Below, in pieces: positions 23,962 through 33,130 of a stretch of DNA of 64,000 bases (the stretch's first letter is position 1; each line of letters starts with the position of its first letter). The translations under genes and the position numbers were made by a program. This DNA comes from Brevundimonas sp. (GTDB lineage: Bacteria; Pseudomonadota; Alphaproteobacteria; Caulobacterales; Caulobacteraceae), in assembly GCF_013912065.1 (NCBI RefSeq), contig NZ_JACESA010000012.1, forward strand, positions 47,846 through 111,845, in the 5' to 3' direction. The notes under the pieces are model-generated. The model had not been told where the DNA came from and ran no database searches. It saw only the letters and a program-made list of their open reading frames with translations.

Positions 23962-25230
23962 TCACGCCCCGAACAGCGCCGTCGCGAAGGCCTCGCCCGC
24001 CGGTCCGGCCGACTTTGGACCCAGGACGGCGCTGGCCGCCAGGCCGCCGGCCAGCAACCGACCGCCGACCGCCCGCACGTCCTCGATGGTTTGCGCCTCA
24101 AGCTGTTCGGTCATGGCCAGACTGGCGCGAGGCGCGCCGAAGATCAGGGTCTGGGCCGCATTGCGCCCTGCCCGGCTCATCGGGTTTTCGTCCGACATCC
24201 ACAGGCCGGCCTTCATCACCGCCTTGGCCCGCGACAGCTCCGCCGCCGTCGGTCCGGTCTCCGCCAGGGCCCGCACCTCGCCCGCCGACACCTCGGCCAG
24301 TTCTTTCGCCCGATCCGCCGCCGCCCCGGCGTAGATGCCCAGCACCCCAGTGTCCTCATAGGGTTCCTGATAGGCGTCGATGGCGTAGGCCAGGCCCCGC
24401 TCCTCCCGCGCGCTCTGGAACAGCCGCGAGGCCATGCCCCCGCCCAGGATTTCGCCGAACAGACGCATCGACGACAGGGCCGGATCGGTCGCCGACAGGG
24501 CCGGCAGTTGGAACACCAGATTGGCCTGTTCGATCTTGCGCGTCAGTTTCGCATGTCCGCCGACGAAGGCGGCCGGCGCCGGCGCCTGAACCGGAGTGGC
24601 GACGGCATCGCCGAACCAGCGCTCGGCCAGGGCCAGAAGCTCGGTCTCGTCCACCGCGCCGGACGCCGCCACCACCATCCGGTCCGGCGAATAGAGCCGC
24701 GCCCGCCAGGCCTCGACCGTCGCCCTTTCCGCCGATTTCAGACTGGCGACCGAGCCCAGGATGGGCCGGCCCAGCGGCTGGCCGCCGAAAGCCCGGGTCT
24801 GGGCCATCTCGAACACATGGTCGTCGGGGGTGTCGAAGGCCTCGGCGATCTCCTGGGCCACCACGTCCTTCTCGCGCTCGATCTCGGCGGCGTCCAGCGT
24901 CGGCCGGAAAACCAGGTCCGACAGCACCTGCATCGCCAGCGGCAGCGAGCCGTCCAGGCCGCGCACCTCGAAACTGGTCCGTTCATAGCCGGTGGAGGCG
25001 TTGATCGTGCCGCCCTCGGCTTCGATCCGTTCGACGATCTCGCGCGCGGCCATGTCGCCGGCGCCCTTAAAGACCAGGTGTTCCAGCAGGTGCGACCAGC
25101 CCGAGCGGTCCTCGGCCTCCCACCGCGCCCCGCCCTTGACGGTGACGACGACGGCCAGGGTCTTCAGGCCGGGCATGGGATCGCAGACGACGCGGACGCC
25201 GTTGGACAGGGTGTGCAGGGAAGCGGTCAG
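23962..25230 (-). CDS. M16-family zinc peptidase (processing-peptidase-like), probable CTG start
   Basis: A pitrilysin-family protease of about 423 residues with the inverted zinc motif HLLEH in WSHLLEHLVFKG, followed by the downstream glutamates of the family. The first ATG (25176) would remove the first beta strand. Coding similarity continues upstream as LHTLSNGVRVVCDPMPG, the standard M16 opening, in a frame with no ATG, GTG or TTG. The best start is CTG at 25230, overlapping the surf1 stop as CTGA. It may degrade peptides in the cytoplasm or periplasm; no signal peptide is visible. It ends the cta operon. Confidence 0.85.
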   Translation of the reverse strand: MTASLHTLSNGVRVVCDPMPGLKTLAVVVTVKGGARWEAEDRSGWSHLLEHLVFKGAGDMAAREIVERIEAEGGTINASTGYERTSFEVRGLDGSLPLAMQVLSDLVFRPTLDAAEIEREKDVVAQEIAEAFDTPDDHVFEMAQTRAFGGQPLGRPILGSVASLKSAERATVEAWRARLYSPDRMVVAASGAVDETELLALAERWFGDAVATPVQAPAPAAFVGGHAKLTRKIEQANLVFQLPALSATDPALSSMRLFGEILGGGMASRLFQSAREERGLAYAIDAYQEPYEDTGVLGIYAGAAADRAKELAEVSAGEVRALAETGPTAAELSRAKAVMKAGLWMSDENPMSRAGRNAAQTLIFGAPRASLAMTEQLEAQTIEDVRAVGGRLLAGGLAASAVLGPKSAGPAGEAFATALFGA

Positions 25231-25928
25231 GAAAGGTCTTTCTTTAATCTGCGTCGAAGCAGGGCCACATAGAAACCCGCCAGCACGATCGCCAGCCCGA
25301 ACCAGGTCAGGGCGTAACCGAAATGATTGTTGGAGAAGGCCGCCGGCGGCGCCGACGGGCGCAAGGCCGCGAACTCGGGATTGGTCGGAGTGGTCGCAAA
25401 CACCGCCTCCGGCCGCACCGGCCCCTCGACCTTCAGCGCCAGGGCCATGGCCGCCGTGTCGCGACCGTAGAAGCGGCCGTTCGCCGGCGCCGGGACCAGG
25501 GCGCCGGGTGGATCGAAGGTGCGAAACTCGCCGATCAGCACCAGCGGCAGGGTCGAAGACGCCACGCGCGGCCGGGCCGAAACCCCCTCGGCGATGAAAC
25601 CCCGGTCGATCAGCAGGCTGAAATCCTGACCCACGGGCCGGCAGGCCGAGATCAGCCGCACCCCCGCCTCGCCCTCATGGATGGACTGAAGCTCGATATA
25701 GGGCGCGGTCGCCAGTCCGGGACAGACGATGAGGGCCTTGCGGAACTCCAGATCGCCCTGCCGTAAAACCGCGTCCAGAGGCGCGGGCGGTTTCGACGCG
25801 GCCGCATCGGCCGCCGCGATCAGGTCCTGTTTCCACTTCAGCCGCTCGACCTGCCACACGCCCAGCCCGACCAGCAGCACCAGAGCCGCCGCCGTCAGCA
25901 GGGTCAGGATCCACGGAAACCGTTTCAT
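25227..25928 (-). CDS. SURF1-family cytochrome oxidase assembly protein
   Basis: A 233-residue inner-membrane protein with one N-terminal helix (PWILTLLTAAALVLLVGLG) and one C-terminal helix (FGYALTWFGLAIVLAGFYVA), separated by a periplasmic domain. LGVWQVERLKWKQDLI and NNHFGYALTWF are SURF1 signatures. SURF1 helps insert heme A into subunit I of aa3 oxidase. It overlaps the DUF983 gene by 4 nt upstream and the peptidase gene by 4 nt downstream. Confidence 0.95.
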   Translation of the reverse strand: MKRFPWILTLLTAAALVLLVGLGVWQVERLKWKQDLIAAADAAASKPPAPLDAVLRQGDLEFRKALIVCPGLATAPYIELQSIHEGEAGVRLISACRPVGQDFSLLIDRGFIAEGVSARPRVASSTLPLVLIGEFRTFDPPGALVPAPANGRFYGRDTAAMALALKVEGPVRPEAVFATTPTNPEFAALRPSAPPAAFSNNHFGYALTWFGLAIVLAGFYVALLRRRLKKDLS

Positions 25929-26326
25929 CGCTGATTCCGGTATTGCAGCCCGATCATCAGCCCCCGCCCCGGCCGCATCAGGGCCAGCGACAGGGCGACC
26001 ACCAGCGGCAGCCAGACGATCAGGTGCAGCCACATCGGCGGATGATATTTGATTTCGACGAACAGGGCCGAAAACCCGACCAGGAAACCGGCGATCTGCA
26101 TGATGAAACTGGCCGGACCGTCGCCGGTCTGGATGGTCGAGAAGTCCAGCCCGCAGGCCTCGCATTCGGGCCGCACCTTCAGGAAGCCCGCGAACAGCCG
26201 CCCCTGACCGCAGCGCGGGCACCGGCCTTTCAGACCTGCCCGCACCGGGTCGGCGCAAACGGCGACGGCGGGAGACGATCCCTCGTCCCCCGCCGTCTTG
26301 AGACTGTCCGTGGTGTCCGGGATCAA
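25925..26326 (-). CDS. DUF983 membrane protein
   Basis: The 133-residue protein has a zinc-ribbon-like N-terminal part with two CxxC pairs, GRCPRCGQGRLF and PECEACGLDF. Two hydrophobic segments follow (FIMQIAGFLVGFSALFVE and LIVWLPLVVALSLALM). DUF983 genes are regularly found between ctaE and surf1 in alphaproteobacteria, implying a part in oxidase biogenesis; copper or heme handling through the cysteines is plausible but unproven. 4-nt overlaps couple it to both neighbours. Confidence 0.92.
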   Translation of the reverse strand: MIPDTTDSLKTAGDEGSSPAVAVCADPVRAGLKGRCPRCGQGRLFAGFLKVRPECEACGLDFSTIQTGDGPASFIMQIAGFLVGFSALFVEIKYHPPMWLHLIVWLPLVVALSLALMRPGRGLMIGLQYRNQR

Positions 26327-27231
26327 CCGAAGACGACGTAGACGAAGGCGAACAGGAACAGCCAGACCACGTCGACGAAATGCCAGTACCAGGCGGCCGC
26401 CTCGAAGCCGAAATGCTTCTCCGGCGTGAAGTCGCCGCCCAGCAGCCGCAGCAGGCAGACCGCCAGGAAGATGGTGCCGATCAGGACGTGGAAGCCGTGG
26501 AAGCCCGTCGCCATGAAGAAGATCGACCCATAGAGGCCCGAGTTGATCGCTTCCTCATTGAAGAACAGGTGCTCGTGCAGGATGTGCTGATATTCGTAGG
26601 CCTGAACGCAGGTGAACAGCACGCCCAGGGCCACGGTGATGGCCAGGGCGATCTTGGCGCCCTTTCGGTCGCCGGTCTGGATCGCATGGTGGGCCCAGGT
26701 GACGGTGCAGCCGCTCAGCAGCAGGGTGACGGTGTTCAGCAGCGGCAGCTGCCAGGGGCTGAGGACCTCGACCCCCTGCGGCGGCCAGGTCGACCAGGCC
26801 TTGGCGGTATCGGCCCAGGTTCCGACTTCCGGCGTCAGGGCGCGGGATTCGTGGAACAGGGCCATGTCGAAGAACATCCAGAAGAAGGCGACGAAGAACA
26901 TCACCTCGGACGCGATGAACAGGATCATGCCGTAGCGCAGGCCGATCGACACGACCGGCGTATGGTCGCCCGCCTTCGACTCCTTGATCACGTCCGACCA
27001 CCAGCCGAAGGCCGAGATCAGCACCCCCGCCAGGCCGGCGAAGAAGACGCCCGGCTTGCCCTCGGCCAGGAAGTTCGCGGCGATCACCCCGTTCTCGGCC
27101 GGCGCCAGCCCCTTCATCCAGATCACGGCGCCGATGAACATGATCGTCGCGGCGATGGACGACAGCAGCGGCCATGGGCTGGGCGCAACGAGGTGATAGT
27201 CGTGGTGCGGTGCGGCGTGCGCGTCGGCCAT
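26323..27231 (-). CDS. ctaE: Cytochrome c oxidase subunit III
   Basis: Seven-helix subunit of the aa3 oxidase, 302 residues. HDYHLVAPSPWPLL opens the protein; SEVMFFVAFFWMFF, WAHHAIQTGDR, GFHGFHVLIGTIFL and YWHFVDVVWLFLF are diagnostic. Subunit III stabilises proton uptake and lipid around subunit I. ATG 27231 (MADAHAAPHHDYH) was preferred to ATG 27240 because AGAG sits at the right distance. About 120 bp of gene-free DNA separates it from ctaG. Confidence 0.96.
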   Translation of the reverse strand: MADAHAAPHHDYHLVAPSPWPLLSSIAATIMFIGAVIWMKGLAPAENGVIAANFLAEGKPGVFFAGLAGVLISAFGWWSDVIKESKAGDHTPVVSIGLRYGMILFIASEVMFFVAFFWMFFDMALFHESRALTPEVGTWADTAKAWSTWPPQGVEVLSPWQLPLLNTVTLLLSGCTVTWAHHAIQTGDRKGAKIALAITVALGVLFTCVQAYEYQHILHEHLFFNEEAINSGLYGSIFFMATGFHGFHVLIGTIFLAVCLLRLLGGDFTPEKHFGFEAAAWYWHFVDVVWLFLFAFVYVVFG

Positions 27232-27350
27232 GCGTTTCATCTCTAATATTAGGCTGGCGATGAACTCGCCTTATCCCCCAGCTATAACGTCCGCTTTTGC
27301 GCCGCGCCAGAGGATGCCGTGTTTCCGCCGTGGTCGCCCCGATGGGGCCA

Positions 27351-27911
27351 TCAGGCGCCCGCCCCGCCCCCGGGTCCCGTGGGCGCGTCGACCGAGGGAT
27401 AGAAGGTGTAGCTCAGGGTGAATTCGCGCGCGCCCTTGGCCTCGCGGTCGGTGGCCAGTTCGGGGGCGATGAAATACTGGACCGGAAACTGACGGGTCTC
27501 GCCCGCCGCCAGGGTCTGATCCTGGAAGCAGAAACACTGCAGCTTCTGGAAATAGGGACCGGTGTATTCCGGCACGACATTGTAGCCGGCCCGCACCTGG
27601 ATCGGCTGATCCGAGGTGTTGGTGACGTCGAAATAGGCCAGGCCAGTCTCGCCGATCCGCACCCTCTGGGTCGTCTGTTCGGCGCGGAAGGTCATGGGCA
27701 GGCCGCGCACGTTCGTGTCGAACCGCACCAGCACCGTCTGGTCCAGCACCGTGTCCGGCGCCTTGTCCGCCCGGCGCACCGTGCCGTCGAAGCCCGTGAC
27801 CTGGCAGAACATCCGGTACAGGGGCACCGCCGCGAAGGCCGCGCCCGTCATCCCCATCACGCCCAGGACGCAGACGACGGCGATCAGGTTCTTGCGGCCG
27901 GGATTGTTCAT
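27351..27911 (-). CDS. ctaG: Cytochrome c oxidase assembly protein CtaG (Cox11)
   Basis: A 186-residue copper chaperone that delivers Cu to the CuB site of subunit I. One N-terminal membrane helix (NLIAVVCVLGVMGMTGAAFA) anchors a periplasmic beta domain. The copper-binding CFCF motif lies in KLQCFCFQDQTLA, and a third cysteine follows the helix in YRMFCQVTGFDG. A glycine-rich tail ends the protein. Its start codon overlaps the stop of the 56-residue gene upstream (ATGA). Confidence 0.96.
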   Translation of the reverse strand: MNNPGRKNLIAVVCVLGVMGMTGAAFAAVPLYRMFCQVTGFDGTVRRADKAPDTVLDQTVLVRFDTNVRGLPMTFRAEQTTQRVRIGETGLAYFDVTNTSDQPIQVRAGYNVVPEYTGPYFQKLQCFCFQDQTLAAGETRQFPVQYFIAPELATDREAKGAREFTLSYTFYPSVDAPTGPGGGAGA

Positions 27912-28078
27912 CGTGGCGCCGCCGTCGCCTCTTGCAGCATAGCGCGCCCGGCCGCCTGGTTCTGCTGCAGACGCAGGACCGTGGTGGTGAAGACCAGGAC
28001 GATGAAGGCGACCAGGGCCGCAGCGATCCAGACATTGCGCCGCTTACGCGCACGCAGTTCCTCGGGGGTCAGACGCAT
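27908..28078 (-). CDS. 56-residue CoxF-like single-pass membrane protein
   Basis: A very short gene in the ctaB-ctaG gap. From ATG 28078 it reads MRLTPEELRARKRRNVW, then a helix (IAAALVAFIVLVFTTTVLRL) and a polar tail ending ATAAPR. Basic residues before the helix predict a cytoplasmic N-terminus. Such small proteins sit at this position in many alphaproteobacterial cta operons and are annotated CoxF-like or subunit IV-like. Its TGA overlaps the ctaG ATG and its ATG follows the ctaB stop by 3 bp, so it is firmly embedded in the operon. A role in oxidase assembly or as a minor subunit is inferred. Confidence 0.8.
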   Translation of the reverse strand: MRLTPEELRARKRRNVWIAAALVAFIVLVFTTTVLRLQQNQAAGRAMLQEATAAPR

Positions 28079-28081
28079 GGC

Positions 28082-29050
28082 TTAAGCTCCCAGGCCCGAC
28101 AGGGCCTCGACCAGAAAGGCCGAGAACAGGGCGACCAGATACAGGATCGAAAAGGCGAACAGGTCACGGGCCGGTTTGGCCTGGACCTTGACGTCGTACA
28201 ATGCGGCCTCGCGTCCCACCGTGTCGGCCTTGTCCGGCTCGTCCCCAGCGCGCGACCGGTAAAGCCGCCAGGCCAGGCCCAGGAAGCCCAGCCCCCCGCC
28301 GACCGAGACGACGGCGTAGATCAGCCCGCCCATGCCGACCAGAGCCGGCGCCACGGTCGAGGCCACGAAGACCAGAGAATAGATCAGAATCTGCAGCCGC
28401 GTGGACTTCGCCCCCCGCGCCACCGGCATCATCGGTATGCCGGCCTTGGCGTAGTCGCCGGCCGAATACAGGGCCAGGGCCCACGAGTGGGGCGGGGTCC
28501 ACAGGAAGATGATCAGAAACAGCAGCCAGGCCTGCCAGGGCGCATCGCCCGTCGCCGCCGCCCAGCCGATCACCGGGGGAAAGGCCCCCGCCGCCCCGCC
28601 GATGACGATATTCTGCGGCGTCCGCCGCTTCAGTAGCAGGGTGTAGAAGCCAGCGTAATAGACGATAGTCAGGGCCAGAAGACCGGCCGCGAACCAGTTG
28701 GTGTTCATCCCCAGCAGCATGACCGAGAACAGGCTTAGGATGACGCCATAGGCCATGGCGTCATTCTTGCGAACGCGTCCCGCCGCCACCGGCCGGCCGC
28801 GCGTGCGTCGCATCAGGGCGTCGGTCTCGCCCTCCAGCGCCATGTTCAGAGACCCGGCCGCGCCCGCCCCGACGGCGATGCACAGGATGGCGATGGCGGC
28901 GACCAGGGGGTTTATCGATCCCGGCGCCATGACCAGGCCGGTCACGGCGGTGAAGACCACCACCGACATGACGCGCGGCTTCAGCAGCTGGAAATAGTCT
29001 TCCGGCTGGGCGGTCGAAATCCTGGGCTGGCTCTGGACGTCTTGGGTCAT
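28082..29050 (-). CDS. ctaB: Protoheme IX farnesyltransferase (heme O synthase)
   Basis: A 322-residue UbiA-superfamily membrane enzyme that adds farnesyl to heme B to make heme O, the precursor of heme A. DYFQLLKPRVMSVVVFTA opens the protein. The first Asp-rich region is NMALEGETDALMRRTRGRP, and HSWALALYSAGDYAKAGIPM marks the second. Multiple helices span the sequence. ATG 29050 was selected over 29086. No strong ribosome-binding site is visible; a hairpin separates the gene from ctaD. Confidence 0.96.
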   Translation of the reverse strand: MTQDVQSQPRISTAQPEDYFQLLKPRVMSVVVFTAVTGLVMAPGSINPLVAAIAILCIAVGAGAAGSLNMALEGETDALMRRTRGRPVAAGRVRKNDAMAYGVILSLFSVMLLGMNTNWFAAGLLALTIVYYAGFYTLLLKRRTPQNIVIGGAAGAFPPVIGWAAATGDAPWQAWLLFLIIFLWTPPHSWALALYSAGDYAKAGIPMMPVARGAKSTRLQILIYSLVFVASTVAPALVGMGGLIYAVVSVGGGLGFLGLAWRLYRSRAGDEPDKADTVGREAALYDVKVQAKPARDLFAFSILYLVALFSAFLVEALSGLGA

Positions 29051-29098
29051 GGGTACGAGGTCATCGGCACGCGCGGCATAGCACACCCGAAAGCAGAA

Positions 29099-29127
29099 GG
29101 CCGCCCCTTCCGGTGGAAAGAGCGGCC
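29099..29127 (-). terminator. Hairpin between ctaD and ctaB (possible attenuator)
   Basis: Read on the minus strand, a 13-bp stem GGCCGCTCTTTCC / GGAAGGGGCGGCC (two G-U pairs) with a 3-nt loop is followed by TTCTGCTTTC. It lies 23 bp after the ctaD stop and could terminate part of the transcript, giving more ctaCD than downstream mRNA. Confidence 0.6.
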
Positions 29128-29150
29128 CCTGCGTCAGGTCGAGCCTGTGA

Positions 29151-30845
<1,695 letters not shown>

Positions 30846-31880
30846 TTACTGGGCGGCCGGCACGGCGGGAGCCGCGGCGGGAGCGGGTTGAGCGGTCGGC
30901 GTCGTCGCCGTCTGCGCGGTCGGTATGTCGTCGTTGGCGCCGAACTGGGGACCGGTCGTGGCGGTTCCCAGGACGGGAGCGCCCGTGGTGCCGACCGCGG
31001 CCTGGGCGGCGGTTCCGCCCGGCGCGGCCTCGGCCGCCGGCGGCGTCATCGAGCCGCCCTTGGACACGACCCAGCGCTCGAACTCGGCCTGGGACACCAC
31101 ATTGATCTGGATCGGCATGAAGGCGTGGTCGACGCCGCACAGTTCCGAGCACTGGCCGTAGAAGACGCCGGTGCGTTCGGCCTTGAACCAGGTCTCGTTG
31201 ACCCGGCCGGGCACGGCGTCGGTCTTCAGGCCGAAGGCCGGCAGGGCGACGGCGTGGATGACGTCCGAGGCTGTGATCAGCAGTCGCACCGTCTGACCGA
31301 CCGGCACCACCATCGGCTCGTCCGCCGCCAGGCGATAGACGCTGTGCGACAGGCCGCGCTCGGCCAGTTCGTTTTCCGGCACCATGTTGGAGATATATTC
31401 CGCGACGCCCTGGTCCGGATATTCATAGGCCCAGTTCCACTGGTTGCCCGTGACCTTCACCGTCAGGTCCGGCTCCGGCATGTCGTGATACGAGAACAGC
31501 AGCCGGAACGAGAACAGCGAGATCCCCACCAGAATCACCACCGGCAGCACCGTCCACACGATCTCGACCATCGTGTTGTGGCTCCAGCGCGCGGGCGTCG
31601 GATTGGATTTCTTGTTGTAGCGGAACACGATCCAGGCCAGCAGGCCCAGCACCAGCAGGGTGATGAAGGTGATCACCGGCATCAGCACGATATTGTGGAA
31701 CCAGATGGCGTCGTGCTTCAGCGGCGCGGCGGCCGGCTGAAGATCGATGCCGCCGGGCGTCGGCTGGCCCATCAGATCCTGCGCCCAAGCCGGCGCGGCG
31801 AAGAACAGGGCCAGTCCCACGGCTGTCGCCGCGGACGTCGCCGCCTTCGCTCCTGTCAGGGCTCGCGTCCCCATTCCCAT
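30846..31880 (-). CDS. ctaC: Cytochrome c oxidase subunit II with long C-terminal tail
   Basis: A 344-residue subunit that accepts electrons from cytochrome c. A cleavable signal (ending FAAPAWAQ) precedes two helices. The periplasmic cupredoxin domain carries the CuA site YGQCSELCGVDHAFMPI and the earlier GNQWNWAYEYPD aromatic region. After the conserved core (about residue 270) comes an Ala/Pro/Thr-rich tail of some 70 residues ending AVPAAQ. It is low complexity, likely flexible, and not part of the usual fold. First gene of the cta operon. Confidence 0.97.
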   Translation of the reverse strand: MGMGTRALTGAKAATSAATAVGLALFFAAPAWAQDLMGQPTPGGIDLQPAAAPLKHDAIWFHNIVLMPVITFITLLVLGLLAWIVFRYNKKSNPTPARWSHNTMVEIVWTVLPVVILVGISLFSFRLLFSYHDMPEPDLTVKVTGNQWNWAYEYPDQGVAEYISNMVPENELAERGLSHSVYRLAADEPMVVPVGQTVRLLITASDVIHAVALPAFGLKTDAVPGRVNETWFKAERTGVFYGQCSELCGVDHAFMPIQINVVSQAEFERWVVSKGGSMTPPAAEAAPGGTAAQAAVGTTGAPVLGTATTGPQFGANDDIPTAQTATTPTAQPAPAAAPAVPAAQ

Positions 31881-31912
31881 ACGAAGTCCCCATAATATCG
31901 TTTAGCAGCAGA

Positions 31913-31935
31913 GACTTGAGAATGGCTCTCAAGTC
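31913..31935. promoter_or_regulatory. 9-bp perfect inverted repeat upstream of ctaC
   Basis: GACTTGAGA-ATGGC-TCTCAAGTC lies 33 bp before the ctaC start in the 264-bp gap shared with divergent padR. Its symmetry fits an operator or a leader hairpin controlling the cta operon. No known regulator motif is recognised. Confidence 0.5.
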
Positions 31936-32086
31936 TTCGCGCGGGCATGTTATTCCACCCGGCACTCTGTCGAGTCCCTATCGGATCGCCCTTCGCTTGC
32001 CAAGCGATCCCCACGCCGCACGCCGTAAACCCGCCTCAATGTCTCGCCGAACCGCGTTGGATTAAACCTTCGTCATGTTTAAGCAG

Positions 32087-32107
32087 GTACCTTGCGTCAC
32101 AAGATAC
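32087..32107. promoter_or_regulatory. Probable PadR operator
   Basis: GTACCTTG-CGTCA-CAAGATAC, an 8-bp inverted repeat with one mismatch, ends 37 bp before the padR GTG codon. ATACCTTGC is repeated directly after it. Placement in the promoter region of a PadR gene suggests autoregulation. Confidence 0.55.
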
Positions 32108-32144
32108 CTTGCCGTAATCAATCCCCATCAGAGGAGAGACAGAG

Positions 32145-32528
32145 GTGTCCGAAACCATCGAAATACAACTGAAGAAGGGGGTTCTGGGCCTATGCGTCCT
32201 GGCGCTCCTGAACCGCGCCGACAGCTACGCCTACGAGATCGCCAGCCGTCTGTCGGACGCGATCGGCATGGGAGAGGGCACCATCTACCCCCTCATGCGG
32301 CGCATGCAGTCGGACGGACAGGTCGAGACCTATCTGGTCGAATCCTCGTCCGGCCCGTCGCGGAAATACTATCGCCTGACCGAAGCAGGACGGACGGCCC
32401 TCGCCGCCCAGACCGCCGAATGGTCGGCCTTCACCCGGGCCGTCGACGCCGTAGTGGCCGATACGCCCAGCATTCAAGAGCCCAGCGCTCAAGAGCCCAA
32501 GGCTCAACCGGAGGGAACGGAACAATGA
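32145..32528 (+). CDS. PadR-family transcription regulator
   Basis: A 127-residue winged-helix repressor. IEIQLKKGVLGLCVLALLNR and SYAYEIASRL form the DNA-binding N-terminus, GEGTIYPLMRRMQSDGQVET the recognition helix and wing, and RKYYRLTEAGR the end of the wing. The C-terminal tail repeats a QEPSAQEPKAQPE motif and is low complexity. The start is GTG, with GAGGAGAG 6 nt upstream. The stop overlaps the DUF1700 start, so it heads a three-gene operon typical of envelope-stress or signal-controlled units. Confidence 0.93.
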   Translation: MSETIEIQLKKGVLGLCVLALLNRADSYAYEIASRLSDAIGMGEGTIYPLMRRMQSDGQVETYLVESSSGPSRKYYRLTEAGRTALAAQTAEWSAFTRAVDAVVADTPSIQEPSAQEPKAQPEGTEQ

Positions 32529-33130
32529 CGCGCGCCGAATTCATCGCCCGTCTCAGAAGCGGCCTGGTCGGCCTGCCGACCGCCACGGCGAACGACATCG
32601 TCGCCGACTATGAGACCCATTTCGCCGACGGCCTGGCCGCCGGCCGCACCGAGGCCGAGGTGGCCGACGCTCTTGGCGATCCGGGCCGGCTTGCCCGCGA
32701 GTTGAAGGCCGAGGCCGGCATCCAGCGCTGGCGCCAGGAGAAGAACCCCTCCGCCGCCGCCGCCGCCGTCTTCGCCGTCCTGGGCCTGGGGGCCATCGAC
32801 ATCCTGATCCTTCTGCCGATCATGATGGGCGTGGTGGGGACCCTGTTCGGCTTCTTCATCGCCGCCATCGCCCTGTTCTTCTCGGGCGGCGCGGTCATGG
32901 TCGCCGGTCCTTTCGCCGGCTTCCCCGGCGGCCCGTTCGCGGCGGTCCTGATGGGGCTGGGCCTGATGGCCGGCGCCGTCTTCATCGGCGCCCTCTTGAC
33001 CATCGTCACCATCTGGCTAGTCAACGGAACCGTCTGGTTCGCCCGCCTGCACTACCGGCTGCTGAAGCCGGCGCTTGAACCCCAATCCGCCGCCCAATCT
33101 GAAGCCTCGAGCTCGGGAGTCTCGGCATGA
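32525..33130 (+). CDS. DUF1700 membrane protein
   Basis: A 201-residue protein whose soluble N-terminus carries the DUF1700 pattern (MTRAEFIARLRSGLVGLP, DYETHFADGLAAGRTEAEVA, LGDPGRLARELKAE). Three or four glycine-rich hydrophobic segments follow. The family is nearly always next to PadR regulators and DUF2807/4097 proteins, and the N-terminal helices are thought to interact with partners at the membrane. Function is unproven. It overlaps padR and the DUF2807 gene by 4 nt each. Confidence 0.92.
   Translation: MTRAEFIARLRSGLVGLPTATANDIVADYETHFADGLAAGRTEAEVADALGDPGRLARELKAEAGIQRWRQEKNPSAAAAAVFAVLGLGAIDILILLPIMMGVVGTLFGFFIAAIALFFSGGAVMVAGPFAGFPGGPFAAVLMGLGLMAGAVFIGALLTIVTIWLVNGTVWFARLHYRLLKPALEPQSAAQSEASSSGVSA

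Noticed and set aside
23281-25272. 663-residue plus-strand open frame opposite the FMN reductase and M16 peptidase
   Set aside because: Shadow frame; the minus strand holds two genes with intact motifs and ribosome-binding sites.
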